Shown: one piece after another, positions 6,184-15,037 of the stretch | How the letters are laid out: every line of letters starts with the position of its first letter | Position numbering within the stretch: position 1 is the stretch's first letter | NCBI GenBank assembly: GCA_964537285.1 | Contig: CAZHZT010000028.1 | Location: 1-52,834, forward strand | DNA length: 52,834 nucleotides | Source: CAZHZT01 sp964537285 | Lineage (GTDB): Bacteria; Bacteroidota; Bacteroidia; Chitinophagales; Saprospiraceae | Direction: 5' to 3' | Notes under the pieces: generated by a model | Database searches by the model: none | What the model was told of the DNA's origin: nothing | The model's input: only the letters and a program-made list of their open reading frames with translations | Made by a program: the position numbers and the translations under genes

Positions 6184-8889
6184 ATGAAAGTTTCATTTTT
6201 TATAAATTATCATACTCAATGGGGGCAACAAATTGCTATCACCGGGCCAGGGGAAACGTTCGGTGAATGGAATATGCAGGATGCACTCATTATGAATCAC
6301 CTTGGAAATGGTTGGTGGAATATTGAATTAGAACTGGAAGATCAAAGTATTGAATATAAATATACGCTTATAACTAATAGCGAAGAAAATGCCTTCAATG
6401 AAGGAGGGCACAATAGAAGAGTAGACCTTTCCTCGGCTCAGGGGCGCATATGTATAATTGATAGTTGGCGTATACCGAATGCCGTTGAAAACGCTTTTTT
6501 TACTTCCGCTTTTAATGGTCTTATCTTTCAGCCCGACAATTATTCCGGCCCTGACTGTGTGAACTGGGATGTAGAAAAGGGCAATGTAGTTCGCTTTCAA
6601 CTGGATTGCCCGCAAGTCAAAAAGGGGCAAAGGATATGTTTACTTGGGGGAATAGCAGAGCTTGGAAATTGGGATTTGGATGATGCGATTCTGATGTATA
6701 AGAACGAAGGTTCTACTCAGTGGTATTTTGATCTCCCTATCGAAGAATTGACCAGGTTTGAATATAAGTATGGCCTTTTTGATGAAGAGACCGAAACGCT
6801 CATTGGATTAGAAACGGGTTCAAACCGTAGCTTGAATCCTGAACAATTTGGAGAAGGTGATTTTTTTATTAAAAATGATGAATACTTCAGGCATCCGAAC
6901 GGCCTATGGAAAGGAAGCGGGATGGCTATTCCGGTTTTCAGTATTCGCACAGAAGATAGCCTGGGGGTTGGAGAGTTTCTGGATATTAAAAAGCTGGTTG
7001 ACTGGTCGTCTAAAGTAGGCATGCAGATGGTTCAAATCCTGCCGGTTAATGATACTACGGTAACCCACACCTGGAAAGACTCCTATCCTTACGCAGGTAT
7101 TTCTGTTTTTGCCCTTCATCCACTTTATCTGAATATTGAGGCTATTGGAAATTTGGATAAAGAAGACAAGAAATTATATGTCGATGAACGCAGCGCACTT
7201 AACGCTTTGAATGAGCTTGATTATGATAAAGTAATTAGCATCAAAACTCAATTAGCCAGGAAACTTTACCTCAAAGACGGGGGGGCATTTCTGGAAGAAG
7301 ATGCTTTCAAGGCATTCATGGAGGCTAATGAGTCATGGTTAAAACCATATGCTGCCTTCTCTTATTTGCGCGACAAATACGAGAATATTAATTTTAATGA
7401 ATGGGAAACAGGGGCTTCATTTTCGGATGAACTCATTGAAGAATTAAGCCGACCGGGGACAGACTCCAATGAGGAAATGGGTTTTTACTATTTTCTTCAA
7501 TTTCATTTGCATCAACAACTGAAAGAGGCTTCCGATTACGCCAGAAGTAAGGAGGTAGTGCTTAAAGGAGACATTCCCATTGGTATTTACCGTTATAGCG
7601 TAGATGCCTGGGTCGCTCCTGAACTATATAATATGGATGGTCAGGCTGGCGCTCCGCCAGATGATTTTGCGGTGAATGGCCAGAACTGGGGTTTTCCAAC
7701 TTACAATTGGGACCGGATGGCGGAAGATGGTTTTGATTGGTGGAAAAAGCGCTTTCAGCATCTTTCCAATTATTTTGATGCGTTCAGAATAGATCATATT
7801 CTTGGCTTTTTCCGTATCTGGGAAATTCCTATCGATCAAATAGATGGTCTATTTGGACGTTTTAATAAAGCCTTACCTGTTCAGTTGAATGAATTTGCTG
7901 AAAGGGGCATTCCGTTTGATTACGACCGTTTTTGCAAGCCTTTTATTACCAATCAACTTCTTGCAGATACGTTTAAAAAATATGCTAATTTAGTAGCTAC
8001 CAAGTTCCTTGATCAAACCGGAGAAAATAGTTATCAACTAAAGGAAGCTTTCCAAACTCAAAAGCAAATAAAGGAGTTTTTTGAAGAAGTAAATGCGGAT
8101 AGCGAAGCGGAACAGAAGCTTATGCGCCAATTGATGGATTTGGTGAACAATGTTCTGTTTTTTGAAGAACCGGGCTCAAACCAGTCGGCGTTTCATCCCA
8201 GGATTAGCTTTCAGAACACCCATTCCTTCAAAGCGCTGGAACCTTCGGTCAGAGATCGTTTGAATAGTTTATATAATGATTATTTCTTCAGTCGGCAAGA
8301 ATCATTCTGGCGCGAACAGGGCCTTGCAAAACTGCCGGCGATAAAATCAGCCACAAATATGTTAGTATGTGGTGAAGACCTGGGCATGGTACCTGAATGC
8401 GTTCCTAAAGTAATGAATGCGTTAAATATATTAAGCCTGGAAATCCAGCGCATGTCTAAAAATCCGAAAACAGAATTCCTTTCTGCTCAGGATATTCCTT
8501 ACTTATCTGTAAGCAGCCCTTCTACTCATGATATGGCGCCTGTTCGGGCTTGGTGGGAAAAAGAAGAAAGTGACTATATTAATCGGTTTTACTACAATGT
8601 TTTGGGAATGGGCGGCAGCAGACCATTTTTCTGCGAACCCTATGTGGTGGAAGGAGTTATTAAGCAACACCTTGATTTTCCGAGCATGTGGGTGGTCTTT
8701 CCGTTACAAGACATCCTTGCCTTAGATAAAGACCTAAGAAGAGGCAACCCTTTTGAGGAGCGCATCAATGACCCAAGTAATCCGGAGCATTATTGGAGAT
8801 ACCGAATGCACCTGAGTGTAGAAGAATTGCTGCAGCAAAATGGATTGAATGACCGGCTTAAAAGAATGCTGGAAAAGGCGGGGAGGTAA
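6184..8889 (+). CDS. malQ: 4-alpha-glucanotransferase with two N-terminal CBM20 domains
   Basis: A 901-residue GH77 enzyme that moves alpha-1,4-glucan segments between maltooligosaccharides, used in maltose and glycogen turnover. Two starch-binding CBM20 modules occupy about 1-105 (FFINYHTQWGQQIAITG ... FGEWN) and 125-235 (VRFQLDCPQVKKGQRICLLG ... LGNWDLDD). The catalytic barrel follows from about 255. Catalytic residues are visible: nucleophile D537 in AFRIDHILGFFRIWE, acid/base E731 in VCGEDLGMVPE, and D783 in SSPSTHDMAP. This architecture matches plant DPE2 and the long Bacteroidota MalQ type, not the short bacterial enzyme. It stands alone, downstream of repeat B1 and followed by a hairpin terminator, with no maltose operon nearby. 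Confidence 0.95.
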   Translation: MKVSFFINYHTQWGQQIAITGPGETFGEWNMQDALIMNHLGNGWWNIELELEDQSIEYKYTLITNSEENAFNEGGHNRRVDLSSAQGRICIIDSWRIPNAVENAFFTSAFNGLIFQPDNYSGPDCVNWDVEKGNVVRFQLDCPQVKKGQRICLLGGIAELGNWDLDDAILMYKNEGSTQWYFDLPIEELTRFEYKYGLFDEETETLIGLETGSNRSLNPEQFGEGDFFIKNDEYFRHPNGLWKGSGMAIPVFSIRTEDSLGVGEFLDIKKLVDWSSKVGMQMVQILPVNDTTVTHTWKDSYPYAGISVFALHPLYLNIEAIGNLDKEDKKLYVDERSALNALNELDYDKVISIKTQLARKLYLKDGGAFLEEDAFKAFMEANESWLKPYAAFSYLRDKYENINFNEWETGASFSDELIEELSRPGTDSNEEMGFYYFLQFHLHQQLKEASDYARSKEVVLKGDIPIGIYRYSVDAWVAPELYNMDGQAGAPPDDFAVNGQNWGFPTYNWDRMAEDGFDWWKKRFQHLSNYFDAFRIDHILGFFRIWEIPIDQIDGLFGRFNKALPVQLNEFAERGIPFDYDRFCKPFITNQLLADTFKKYANLVATKFLDQTGENSYQLKEAFQTQKQIKEFFEEVNADSEAEQKLMRQLMDLVNNVLFFEEPGSNQSAFHPRISFQNTHSFKALEPSVRDRLNSLYNDYFFSRQESFWREQGLAKLPAIKSATNMLVCGEDLGMVPECVPKVMNALNILSLEIQRMSKNPKTEFLSAQDIPYLSVSSPSTHDMAPVRAWWEKEESDYINRFYYNVLGMGGSRPFFCEPYVVEGVIKQHLDFPSMWVVFPLQDILALDKDLRRGNPFEERINDPSNPEHYWRYRMHLSVEELLQQNGLNDRLKRMLEKAGR

Positions 8890-8960
8890 GAATGGGATTA
8901 GCAAGTTGGGAAAGTTGAGCGTGTTTATAGCCTCTGAAACGAAATAGGCTTTTTAACAGC

Positions 8961-8979
8961 CTAGTGCTTCAGGAACTAA
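8961..8979 (+). repeat. Solo family G end motif
   Basis: CTAGTGCTTCAGGAACTAA matches the terminal repeat of the family G element at 43022-43301, but I find no partner end nearby. It is one of eight sites with this 13-base core in the window. Confidence 0.7.
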
Positions 8980-8985
8980 GATCGG

Positions 8986-9037
8986 AATAAAATGACAGGT
9001 CAAGGGGGATAAATGCCAAATGTCATTTTATTTTTTG
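8986..9037 (+). terminator. Rho-independent-like terminator after malQ
   Basis: AATAAAATGACA pairs with TGTCATTTTATT across a 21-base loop and is followed by a T-run. It begins about 100 bases after the malQ stop, with no other gene between. Confidence 0.65.
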
Positions 9038-9074
9038 GCGTAAATTATTATCTTTAAAGTACAAAAAAATTAAA

Positions 9075-9234
9075 TACTCTGTAACCTAAGTTAGTGAATA
9101 TTTTGAACGAAGGGATTTTTTTCTTCAACAAGGCAAAAAACGTAGGCATAGCCCATAGCTACGGCGAGGCTTTTTAACGAAGTTGAGGGAAAAAAGAACT
9201 CTTCAAAATGTTTATTAACTTAGGCTACAGAGTA
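9075..9234 (+). mobile_element. Family E element (160 bp) with 5-bp target duplication
   Basis: Terminal inverted repeats of about 35 bp begin TACTCTGTAACCTAAGTTA and end with the complement at TAACTTAGGCTACAGAGTA. Inner arms include ATTTTTTTCTTCAAC and GTTGAGGGAAAAAA, and the core holds ACGTAGGCATA and TACGGCGAGGCTTT. A 5-bp repeat TTAAA flanks it at 9070-9074 and 9235-9239. No ORF is internal. Single ends of the same type lie at 30840 and 34960. Confidence 0.82.
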
Positions 9235-9273
9235 TTAAATACTATTTATATAGCACCTAAAAATTTTCTGTTT

Positions 9274-9723
9274 ATGAAAAGACTCTTAATATTAATTGCT
9301 CTAGTTTCTTTCTTCGCTTGTGATAATTCTGTTATCAATGATGACATCAAGCCAGTTCCTGCTGAGGAAGCTGTAAACAACAATTCTGAAGCTATTATCA
9401 TTGAATCCAACGATGATGGCCTTAATCAAAAAAGTATGCACAATGCTGCGATAAAATCAAGCTTTGTGGTAACTACTCAGAATGGCACTGTTTGGGAGCA
9501 AAACAATCTAGAGATCCAAAACAATTCTAAGGACGCAGTATCTTACGAGTGGGATTTTGGGAATGGTGAAACTTCTACAGATATGAATCCTGAATTTTCG
9601 TACTTACTGCACGGGGACTACACAATTACGCTGAAAGTAACCGATGAAAAAGGATACACGGATGTATCTACTCAGGATGTGACAGTACTTTGTATTTTTG
9701 GTGGCGGCAGCCACAGTGAATAA
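9274..9723 (+). CDS. PKD-domain lipoprotein
   Basis: I place the start at 9274 (ATG, MKRLLILIALVSFFACDN), because the longer ORF to 9208 begins inside mobile element E. The 150-residue product has a lipoprotein signal peptide with lipobox SFFAC and Cys16 as the lipidated residue. An Asn/Asp-rich linker follows. A PKD domain occupies about 95-142, with the hallmark YEWDFGNGETST and a closing YTITLKVTDEKGYTD, a beta-sandwich fold common in surface proteins of this phylum. The C-terminus (CIFGGGSHSE) is short and polar. The acidic residues just after the cysteine fit export to the cell surface. The ligand is unknown. Confidence 0.78.
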   Translation: MKRLLILIALVSFFACDNSVINDDIKPVPAEEAVNNNSEAIIIESNDDGLNQKSMHNAAIKSSFVVTTQNGTVWEQNNLEIQNNSKDAVSYEWDFGNGETSTDMNPEFSYLLHGDYTITLKVTDEKGYTDVSTQDVTVLCIFGGGSHSE

Positions 9724-9748
9724 TAACTGTAGTTGTTAATAAACATGA

Positions 9749-9788
9749 AAACATGAGTCATCCCGAATTTTTGGGATGACTCATGTTT
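9749..9788. terminator. Family C hairpin C2 between convergent genes
   Basis: A 40-bp palindrome, AAACATGAGTCATCCCGAA with its complement and one mismatch at the centre, lying 26 bases after the PKD lipoprotein stop and just before the stop of the convergent phosphatase gene. The position suits a bidirectional terminator, although a strong T-run is missing. The same 40 bp occurs at 52716-52755. Confidence 0.65.
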
Positions 9789-9793
9789 CTAAG

Positions 9794-11692
9794 CTACTCA
9801 TGAAACAATTGCCCTGAAAGAAATGGAAAGCGTCCTGTTTCCGGGTTCTTTATTCCAGCTTGTAAGGTAGTTCCTCCGTAGTCTTCAAAATACTCAATGC
9901 GGATTTGATGCAAGCCTTTTTCGAGGATTAAGGTTTCTTCCTTTGTTTTAGCACTGTGCGAACCATCATTATCTATGAGCAATTGGTTGTCTACAATTAA
10001 ACGGGAGCCATCGTCTGAGCGAATATATAATGTATAAGGCTTCGTTTCAGGGACTTCGAAAAACCCTTCTAATACCAAACCAAAATGGTCATCTCTCCTT
10101 TCTGGTACATTTTCACTAATTGTTTTTAGTATACCTTGAGCTTTGGGTGTGAGGTTATTGAAATCAGGAAGTTTTTTCCAAACGCCTTCGTAGTAGGTAT
10201 ATTTCATACCATGTTTGGGCCCTTCAGGCTGAACAGCTGGAAGCGGGGCCATTTTTTTGAACGAACGTTCAGCAATGCGGCCTGTCTTGCCCTCCTTTGT
10301 ATAGGTGCGTGCCCGCAAAACAGTTGTTTTATCAATGGTGACAGGACCAGAGTAAAAAGGCGATTGCAATGTTGGTTCAGTTCCATCCAGGGTGTAGTGG
10401 ATAGCATGCTCAGGTGAAAGAGACCGCATTTCAACGATCGTTTCCTTTTCAAATACAGCTTGGTTTATGTTGAACCGAGGCGGAGGCGGTTGCTGCATAG
10501 ATTTGCGCTTATCTTTACCATTATCTTTTGTAAGTTGAAAAGTATCAAATAACTGGCCGTTGTGGTCAATGGCTTTGAAGGAAAGATGGTTTTCAAATAC
10601 GGCGAAAGTAGTGTAGTGATGCCCTGTCTGCAATTCTTGAGTAAACCATGAACGCGTTGGGTCGAAATCCTCTAACCCACCGCCGGCGCCTCCGGAATTT
10701 ATATAAATAACACCATTTTCCATGCTGATGCGGTTTTTTAGCAAGGGCCAGGTACGTTCATATACGTGCGTATGGCCAAAAAGGCAAAAATCCACATTAT
10801 AGGCATCGTATAGTGGTGTAAGGTCTCGGGCATGAGTTTTATATGTTGACGCACCGATAAATGTGTCTCCATGATCATCAGCTTCTGAAGAATAAGGAGG
10901 ATGATGGTGCACCACAATCTTCCAGGGAGCTTCCGACTTAGCCAGTTCCCACTCCAGCCAATTAAATTGCTCCGATCCTTCCGTCACATCGCGATTGGTG
11001 TCAATCATGAAAAACTGAACAGGTCCGTATCGAAAAGTATAGTAATATTCTGGCGATGGTTGCGACATGTAGTCATAATACAGCTGAGCATCTTGCTCAT
11101 GATTTCCTAAAACCGTATACATTGGATAGCGACTCATAGCTACATGCCCATTAGGAAAAAAATGATCGACCCAGTCGGATTTTTTGGTGCCCTGATCAAC
11201 AAGATCGCCGGCATGGATTATGAAATGAGGTCTTTCTTCCCAAATGCGTTGTGCTATTTTGCCCCAGGCCCAGGGAGTACGGCTGTTGTACTGAGAGTCG
11301 CCAATAAAGGCGAAGAAGCAAGCATCTTCGTTGCGAACATTTGTACGAAATGTAGAAACCGGACTCACAATTTCCTTTCCATTATCAAAAGTGCTTCGTA
11401 CACGATAGGTGTATTTGGTAGCAGGCTCTAAGCCTAATAATGCTACTTCATGAAGGGCGCGTTTGCCTTCCATGGATAACTTTAGGCTTAAATTAGGCTT
11501 AGAAGCATTGATTTTGGCTTCTCCATATTCAATAATGGTCGTGGCAGGGCTTGTTGTTTCCCACATTACAGTCATGGTGGTTAAGGTGCCCCATTGAAGG
11601 TATGGTTTTACAAGAAAGGAGTCGGGAGTGTTTTGTGCGTGTAATGCGCTCAAAAAGAAGAAAGCAAGGATTCCCAATAGTAAACGTGTCAT
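9794..11692 (-). CDS. Secreted purple-acid-phosphatase-like metallophosphoesterase with chitobiase-like and PA14 domains
   Basis: A 632-residue exported hydrolase. A signal peptide covers 1-19 (cleavage after LHA). An FN3-like domain follows (about 25-117, MTVMWETTSPATTIIEYGEA), as in purple acid phosphatases. The calcineurin-like metallophosphoesterase core spans about 123-370, with metal ligands visible in GDSQ (D132), AGDLVD (D163), GNHE (N197, H198), HHHPP (H262-H264) and GHTHVYER (H307, H309). Then comes a chitobiase/beta-hexosaminidase C-terminal-type module near 418-468 (HYTLDGTEPT ... LRARTY) and a PA14-like domain near 490-625 (YTLYIRSDDGSRLIVDNQ), which usually binds carbohydrate. 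The product probably cleaves phosphoesters outside the inner membrane. No type IX sorting tail is obvious. Confidence 0.88.
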   Translation of the reverse strand: MTRLLLGILAFFFLSALHAQNTPDSFLVKPYLQWGTLTTMTVMWETTSPATTIIEYGEAKINASKPNLSLKLSMEGKRALHEVALLGLEPATKYTYRVRSTFDNGKEIVSPVSTFRTNVRNEDACFFAFIGDSQYNSRTPWAWGKIAQRIWEERPHFIIHAGDLVDQGTKKSDWVDHFFPNGHVAMSRYPMYTVLGNHEQDAQLYYDYMSQPSPEYYYTFRYGPVQFFMIDTNRDVTEGSEQFNWLEWELAKSEAPWKIVVHHHPPYSSEADDHGDTFIGASTYKTHARDLTPLYDAYNVDFCLFGHTHVYERTWPLLKNRISMENGVIYINSGGAGGGLEDFDPTRSWFTQELQTGHHYTTFAVFENHLSFKAIDHNGQLFDTFQLTKDNGKDKRKSMQQPPPPRFNINQAVFEKETIVEMRSLSPEHAIHYTLDGTEPTLQSPFYSGPVTIDKTTVLRARTYTKEGKTGRIAERSFKKMAPLPAVQPEGPKHGMKYTYYEGVWKKLPDFNNLTPKAQGILKTISENVPERRDDHFGLVLEGFFEVPETKPYTLYIRSDDGSRLIVDNQLLIDNDGSHSAKTKEETLILEKGLHQIRIEYFEDYGGTTLQAGIKNPETGRFPFLSGQLFHE

Positions 11693-11743
11693 GGATTTTC
11701 GTTTTTTGGGAAAGATAGGGGTTTAGTGTGAAGTAAGGGTTAA

Positions 11744-11862
11744 GAGGCTGTCTCATAAGGTAGGTTCGTTGTGGTGGGCAGGAATTTTTTTTTTGAGAGG
11801 CGTTCTTTTTTTAAAATTTTTACTAAAAACTTTAAAAAAAGAACGCCTCTCAATAGAAAACA
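11744..11862 (+). mobile_element. Family D element, copy D1, right end missing
   Basis: Begins GAGGCTGTCTCATAAGGTAG, like copies at 38871 and 48267, then contains a long palindrome (TTGAGAGGCGTTCTTTTTTT and its complement) also present in D2. The right terminal part found in D2 and D3 is absent. It lies between the phosphatase gene and the DUF5723 gene. Terminal sequences of this form resemble insertion-sequence ends. Confidence 0.75.
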
Positions 11863-11869
11863 CTTGGTA

Positions 11870-13177
11870 CTAAAACAATAAATTGAAGCCTAATCGGTAA
11901 TTTCCTCTAGGTGAATCTAAAGGAGCAAAAACGGACCAGATTACATCAGTAGTTCCATAAACCTGGAACGTACCGAAAGTTGCTACTCCATTCATGCCAA
12001 TATTAAATGCTCTGTCATCTCTCCAGGCATAGCTCGCTCCCAGGTCCAGCCAATCGAGCGCTTTGAATTGTGCGTTAAGGGCTATAGCCGGGAAGAACTG
12101 TTCCCGGAAGAACTCTCCGTAGACTAAAGCGCCGAATCGCCATCTTTCGTTGAATTGATATTGGCCACCCAGATAAAACTTTAAAGGCAGGCTGGTATTG
12201 TAGGATTCCTGATCTTCATCGAAAGCAAAGATCTCCTCAATAGTGTCTAAGGCATTGGAAAAATCCAGTGAGTCAAGCTCAAGGAGGCTATTAAATATCA
12301 AACCATCGTAATCTATAGGCCCCTGGCTGGAAAAATTATTAGTTTCTCTCCAGGTTATACCGCCAATGTCGAGAACGCTGGCGTTTAAGGTCAGTTTTTC
12401 GTTGAGTTCATAGCGCAGGCCAATGTCAATTCCCAGCCCAAGGTTATTTCGGAAGAAATCATCAACACGGTAAGGAGCTATTGTAAACTTGATTCTTCTG
12501 AGGGAATCAATTTCCAGACGGCCTGCGGAGTTCAGGAGATAATCTGTGTTAAGGGTAAGCTGATAGATATCGTCATCTGTGTAAAGGGATAATTTGTTTT
12601 TTCTGGTGGTGATATCTCCGGAACCCGTTAATAATTTTGCCCGGACGCCTAGGGAAAGCTTATCAAATTTCCGGGCTAAGCCAAAAGCAAATTCGTTGTA
12701 GTAGGTTATGGCCATATCAGCCTCCAGGGGAACTTCCTGGCCAATGAATGCTCCATTCCCCAACCAGGCCAGTTCGAGGGTTTCTTTGGTATAGTTCCAG
12801 TATTTATACTCCCGTGCCGCATGGCTAAAAGTAAAAAAATACTCTCCCAGAGGAAGTCCGAGAGAAAGGGTTTCATAATCACGATGGGTCATTATGATAT
12901 TTTCATCTTCTGCTAGTTCGAGCAATCGATCTCCGTCAATATATTTTTCATCATCGCTTATTTTTACGATGAGTTCATTAAATCCTGCAGGAAGAGAAAG
13001 GTTTGAATAAGTGCCCGGTAAACCGATTATGAGCCTGGGATTTTCAGGAATAAATGACGGATTGGTTTTTTGGCTTTGCCAAAGAGTGTTCATGAAATTG
13101 AGGCCAAGCTCCTGTTGAGCGATCACAGGGCTGAAAGCCAATATTGCTAAGATAAATATAATGCTTTTTGGATTCAT
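11870..13177 (-). CDS. DUF5723 family outer-membrane beta-barrel protein
   Basis: A 435-residue exported protein. The signal peptide ends at about residue 20 (PVIA, then QQ). The conserved start LNFMNTLWQSQKTNPSFIP and repeated amphipathic strands with alternating aromatic residues (LSLGLPLGEYFFTFSHA, KLSLGVRAKLLTGSGD, LTLNASVLDIGGITW, FQVYGTTDVIWSVF) match the DUF5723 family, which resembles PorV-like barrels. The C-terminus YRLGFNLLF ends in Phe, the usual barrel-assembly signal. Upstream on the same strand is a large lipoprotein gene of the kind commonly found with it. The two may form an envelope complex, but the function is unknown. Confidence 0.82.
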   Translation of the reverse strand: MNPKSIIFILAILAFSPVIAQQELGLNFMNTLWQSQKTNPSFIPENPRLIIGLPGTYSNLSLPAGFNELIVKISDDEKYIDGDRLLELAEDENIIMTHRDYETLSLGLPLGEYFFTFSHAAREYKYWNYTKETLELAWLGNGAFIGQEVPLEADMAITYYNEFAFGLARKFDKLSLGVRAKLLTGSGDITTRKNKLSLYTDDDIYQLTLNTDYLLNSAGRLEIDSLRRIKFTIAPYRVDDFFRNNLGLGIDIGLRYELNEKLTLNASVLDIGGITWRETNNFSSQGPIDYDGLIFNSLLELDSLDFSNALDTIEEIFAFDEDQESYNTSLPLKFYLGGQYQFNERWRFGALVYGEFFREQFFPAIALNAQFKALDWLDLGASYAWRDDRAFNIGMNGVATFGTFQVYGTTDVIWSVFAPLDSPRGNYRLGFNLLF

Positions 13178-13237
13178 TTATTTTAGTTGAATGTAAGTTG
13201 CGATTTGTTTAAGACCTTCTTTTATGGATAAAGTAGA

Positions 13238-13295
13238 GATTCAAAATGATAATCCTTGGGTGCTCATGTCGCTTAAAGAAATATCATTTTGAATC
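13238..13295 (-). repeat. Family A core fragment, copy A5
   Basis: The inner arms GATTCAAAATGATA (13238-13251) and TATCATTTTGAATC (13282-13295) are perfectly complementary, and the loop CCTTGGGTGCTCATGTCGCT aligns with the family A loop CCTTGAATGCCCTTGTGGCT. The outer arms with TTCTTTGAC are not recognisable, so this is a truncated or decayed member. It could also serve as a hairpin between the two minus-strand envelope genes. Confidence 0.65.
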
Positions 13296-13335
13296 AAAGA
13301 CAATTGTTGTTAATAAGCCAACATAAAGGTTCGAT

Positions 13336-14865
13336 TTACTCGTTTTCCTTGTACCTTCCTTTTAATCCTACTCTTAGGTTAAGAGATTGAGCTGCTTCCA
13401 GCCAAACGGACTGCTGACCTTGTTCTATGGTGGAGAAGATCACTTGTGCCAGCATTAGATCTGTGCCTGCTTTGATTAATGTAAAACGCTCTTCAGGGAT
13501 AGGAGCGAAAGTCGTTGTGGTCGTCATTCCTGTTGCATTTCCAGCTTCATCTATGGGGGCACTATTTACGATCATTGTGGGGCCAGGAAATAAAGAGTCA
13601 ATACGGATGCCCAAAGTATCTACAAAGTACATTTGTAAGCTGGCTTCAAGAGGAATTTCATTATCAGCTACGATTTTGAACTCTACCTCGGAAAGGTCGT
13701 CAAAAGATTGGAAATCAATATCAAAGGTATCCTGTGCGCCAAAGTTTTCGACACTTCCCCAAATCGGAAGATCTACTTCGACCTGGACTTTGAAGAAACT
13801 GGTATCCGTCATAAAGCCAATCGTACTGGAAGAAATGTCGGCATTGGTTTCTGCCTTTATGTCGTAGGTAACGGAAGAAGGTCCGGCTGCAACGGCTTCG
13901 CGGATATTGGAGTTTTCCTTATTGAAATCAAAGCGGGTAAATTTTGAAGATCCGGCTTCATTGAGTGCCGGGTAATCAAAATCAATTCCATCTTCGAGGA
14001 AAGCACTTTCCAGAGGGAACTCTGTTCCGTCAATGGTCACAATAGAGAGTTCCTCGATTAATGATCTTACCGGGAAACCAAAGGAGTTTTCAACTAAAAG
14101 GGATATTGTAGGATCTTCGAAGAAGACGTCACTATCCGTCCAGGTATCAAAAAAGTCCAGATTGATGGTTCCTGCATCTACTTCGTAAATTTCATTGCCC
14201 AGAAAACCTTCAGCGTAGGTGAATTTAAGGTTGAGTACGCCTGCTGTAAAGTTAGAAAGCGTATCTCTTTGGCCGTTAGAAGCGCGGATGGCTTCGTAGA
14301 TTACCGTTATAGAATCTTCACTGGGTAAAAGTTCATAATCGCGCAGCGAGAAAATACTCAACTTGGAAACAGGTACAGAGCCTTCATAATCGACAGAAAT
14401 ATTTTTTTGAAATATTTCACCATTTTTTGTCAGTTGAGGCATTTTGATATTTACGTCGAGGTCATATACATGGAAAGATTCAAAGCTAAAGACCATTTGC
14501 CCGTCATTGAAATACATGTAGGTAATTTCTATGTCTCCATCAAACTCAAAAGGAATCTTACTTAATGTATCATCGATAATGGTTCCGGCAATAGGCGGAA
14601 TTTCAAAAACATCTTCCGCAACAATGGTAGCAACATCGCCTCTGTAGTTTAGGCGCATTTTCCCATCCGGCTCTAAAAGGAGAGAAGTGTTTTCATCGAT
14701 TTCTTCCAGCAATTCCTGAAGGGAAATGGTTGATTGGAAAAGTGGTGCAGCAAGTTCACCATTATAATTCCCCACTTCAATACCCTCGAATTCGCTAATT
14801 TGATTGCAGCTAATCACAAATACTAAAGCTATTCCCAGGAATAGCAGATTTTTTGTTTTTTTCAT
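13336..14865 (-). CDS. Large lipoprotein of unknown function
   Basis: A 509-residue lipoprotein. The signal peptide MKKTKNLLFLGIALVFVISC has a lipobox VISC with Cys20 as the lipidation site. The mature part is acidic, beta-rich and without catalytic motifs I can identify. The early sequence GNYNGELAAPLFQSTISLQELLEEI is typical of Bacteroidota lipoproteins encoded just upstream of DUF5723 barrel genes. The 158-bp gap to the barrel gene contains family A core fragment A5, so the pair may be one transcription unit with a hairpin between. Function unknown; an outer-membrane accessory of the barrel is a guess from gene order. Confidence 0.75.
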   Translation of the reverse strand: MKKTKNLLFLGIALVFVISCNQISEFEGIEVGNYNGELAAPLFQSTISLQELLEEIDENTSLLLEPDGKMRLNYRGDVATIVAEDVFEIPPIAGTIIDDTLSKIPFEFDGDIEITYMYFNDGQMVFSFESFHVYDLDVNIKMPQLTKNGEIFQKNISVDYEGSVPVSKLSIFSLRDYELLPSEDSITVIYEAIRASNGQRDTLSNFTAGVLNLKFTYAEGFLGNEIYEVDAGTINLDFFDTWTDSDVFFEDPTISLLVENSFGFPVRSLIEELSIVTIDGTEFPLESAFLEDGIDFDYPALNEAGSSKFTRFDFNKENSNIREAVAAGPSSVTYDIKAETNADISSSTIGFMTDTSFFKVQVEVDLPIWGSVENFGAQDTFDIDFQSFDDLSEVEFKIVADNEIPLEASLQMYFVDTLGIRIDSLFPGPTMIVNSAPIDEAGNATGMTTTTTFAPIPEERFTLIKAGTDLMLAQVIFSTIEQGQQSVWLEAAQSLNLRVGLKGRYKENE

Positions 14866-15006
14866 CTTAATAAATTTTACACATTCAGCCCAAAGACTGA
14901 TTAGCTCAGGTTTAGTAGACTTTATTATTTTAGAATAAAGGCTGGTTCATTGAGCGAACAGCTCAACTTGAACTCTTTTGCAATTACTATGCCTTTTTAA
15001 ATATTA

Positions 15007-15037
15007 CGTTCTTTGACAAATTGTGGAAAATGGAACT
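15007..15037 (-). repeat. Half of a family A element, copy A6
   Basis: CGTTCTTTGACAAATTGTGG followed by AAAATGGAACT is one outer arm of family A; no second arm follows. On the minus strand it begins at the stop codon of the RNase gene (TAG at 15036-15038). It is the third case of this family abutting a gene end. Confidence 0.7.

Noticed and set aside
9208..9273. Upstream start of the PKD lipoprotein at 9208
   Set aside because: It lies inside element E and would bury the lipoprotein signal peptide; the ATG at 9274 gives a normal lipobox position.
10136..11431. Plus-strand ORFs of 69-95 residues inside the phosphatase gene
   Set aside because: They are antisense shadows of a well-supported multi-domain protein, with no motifs or start signals of their own.
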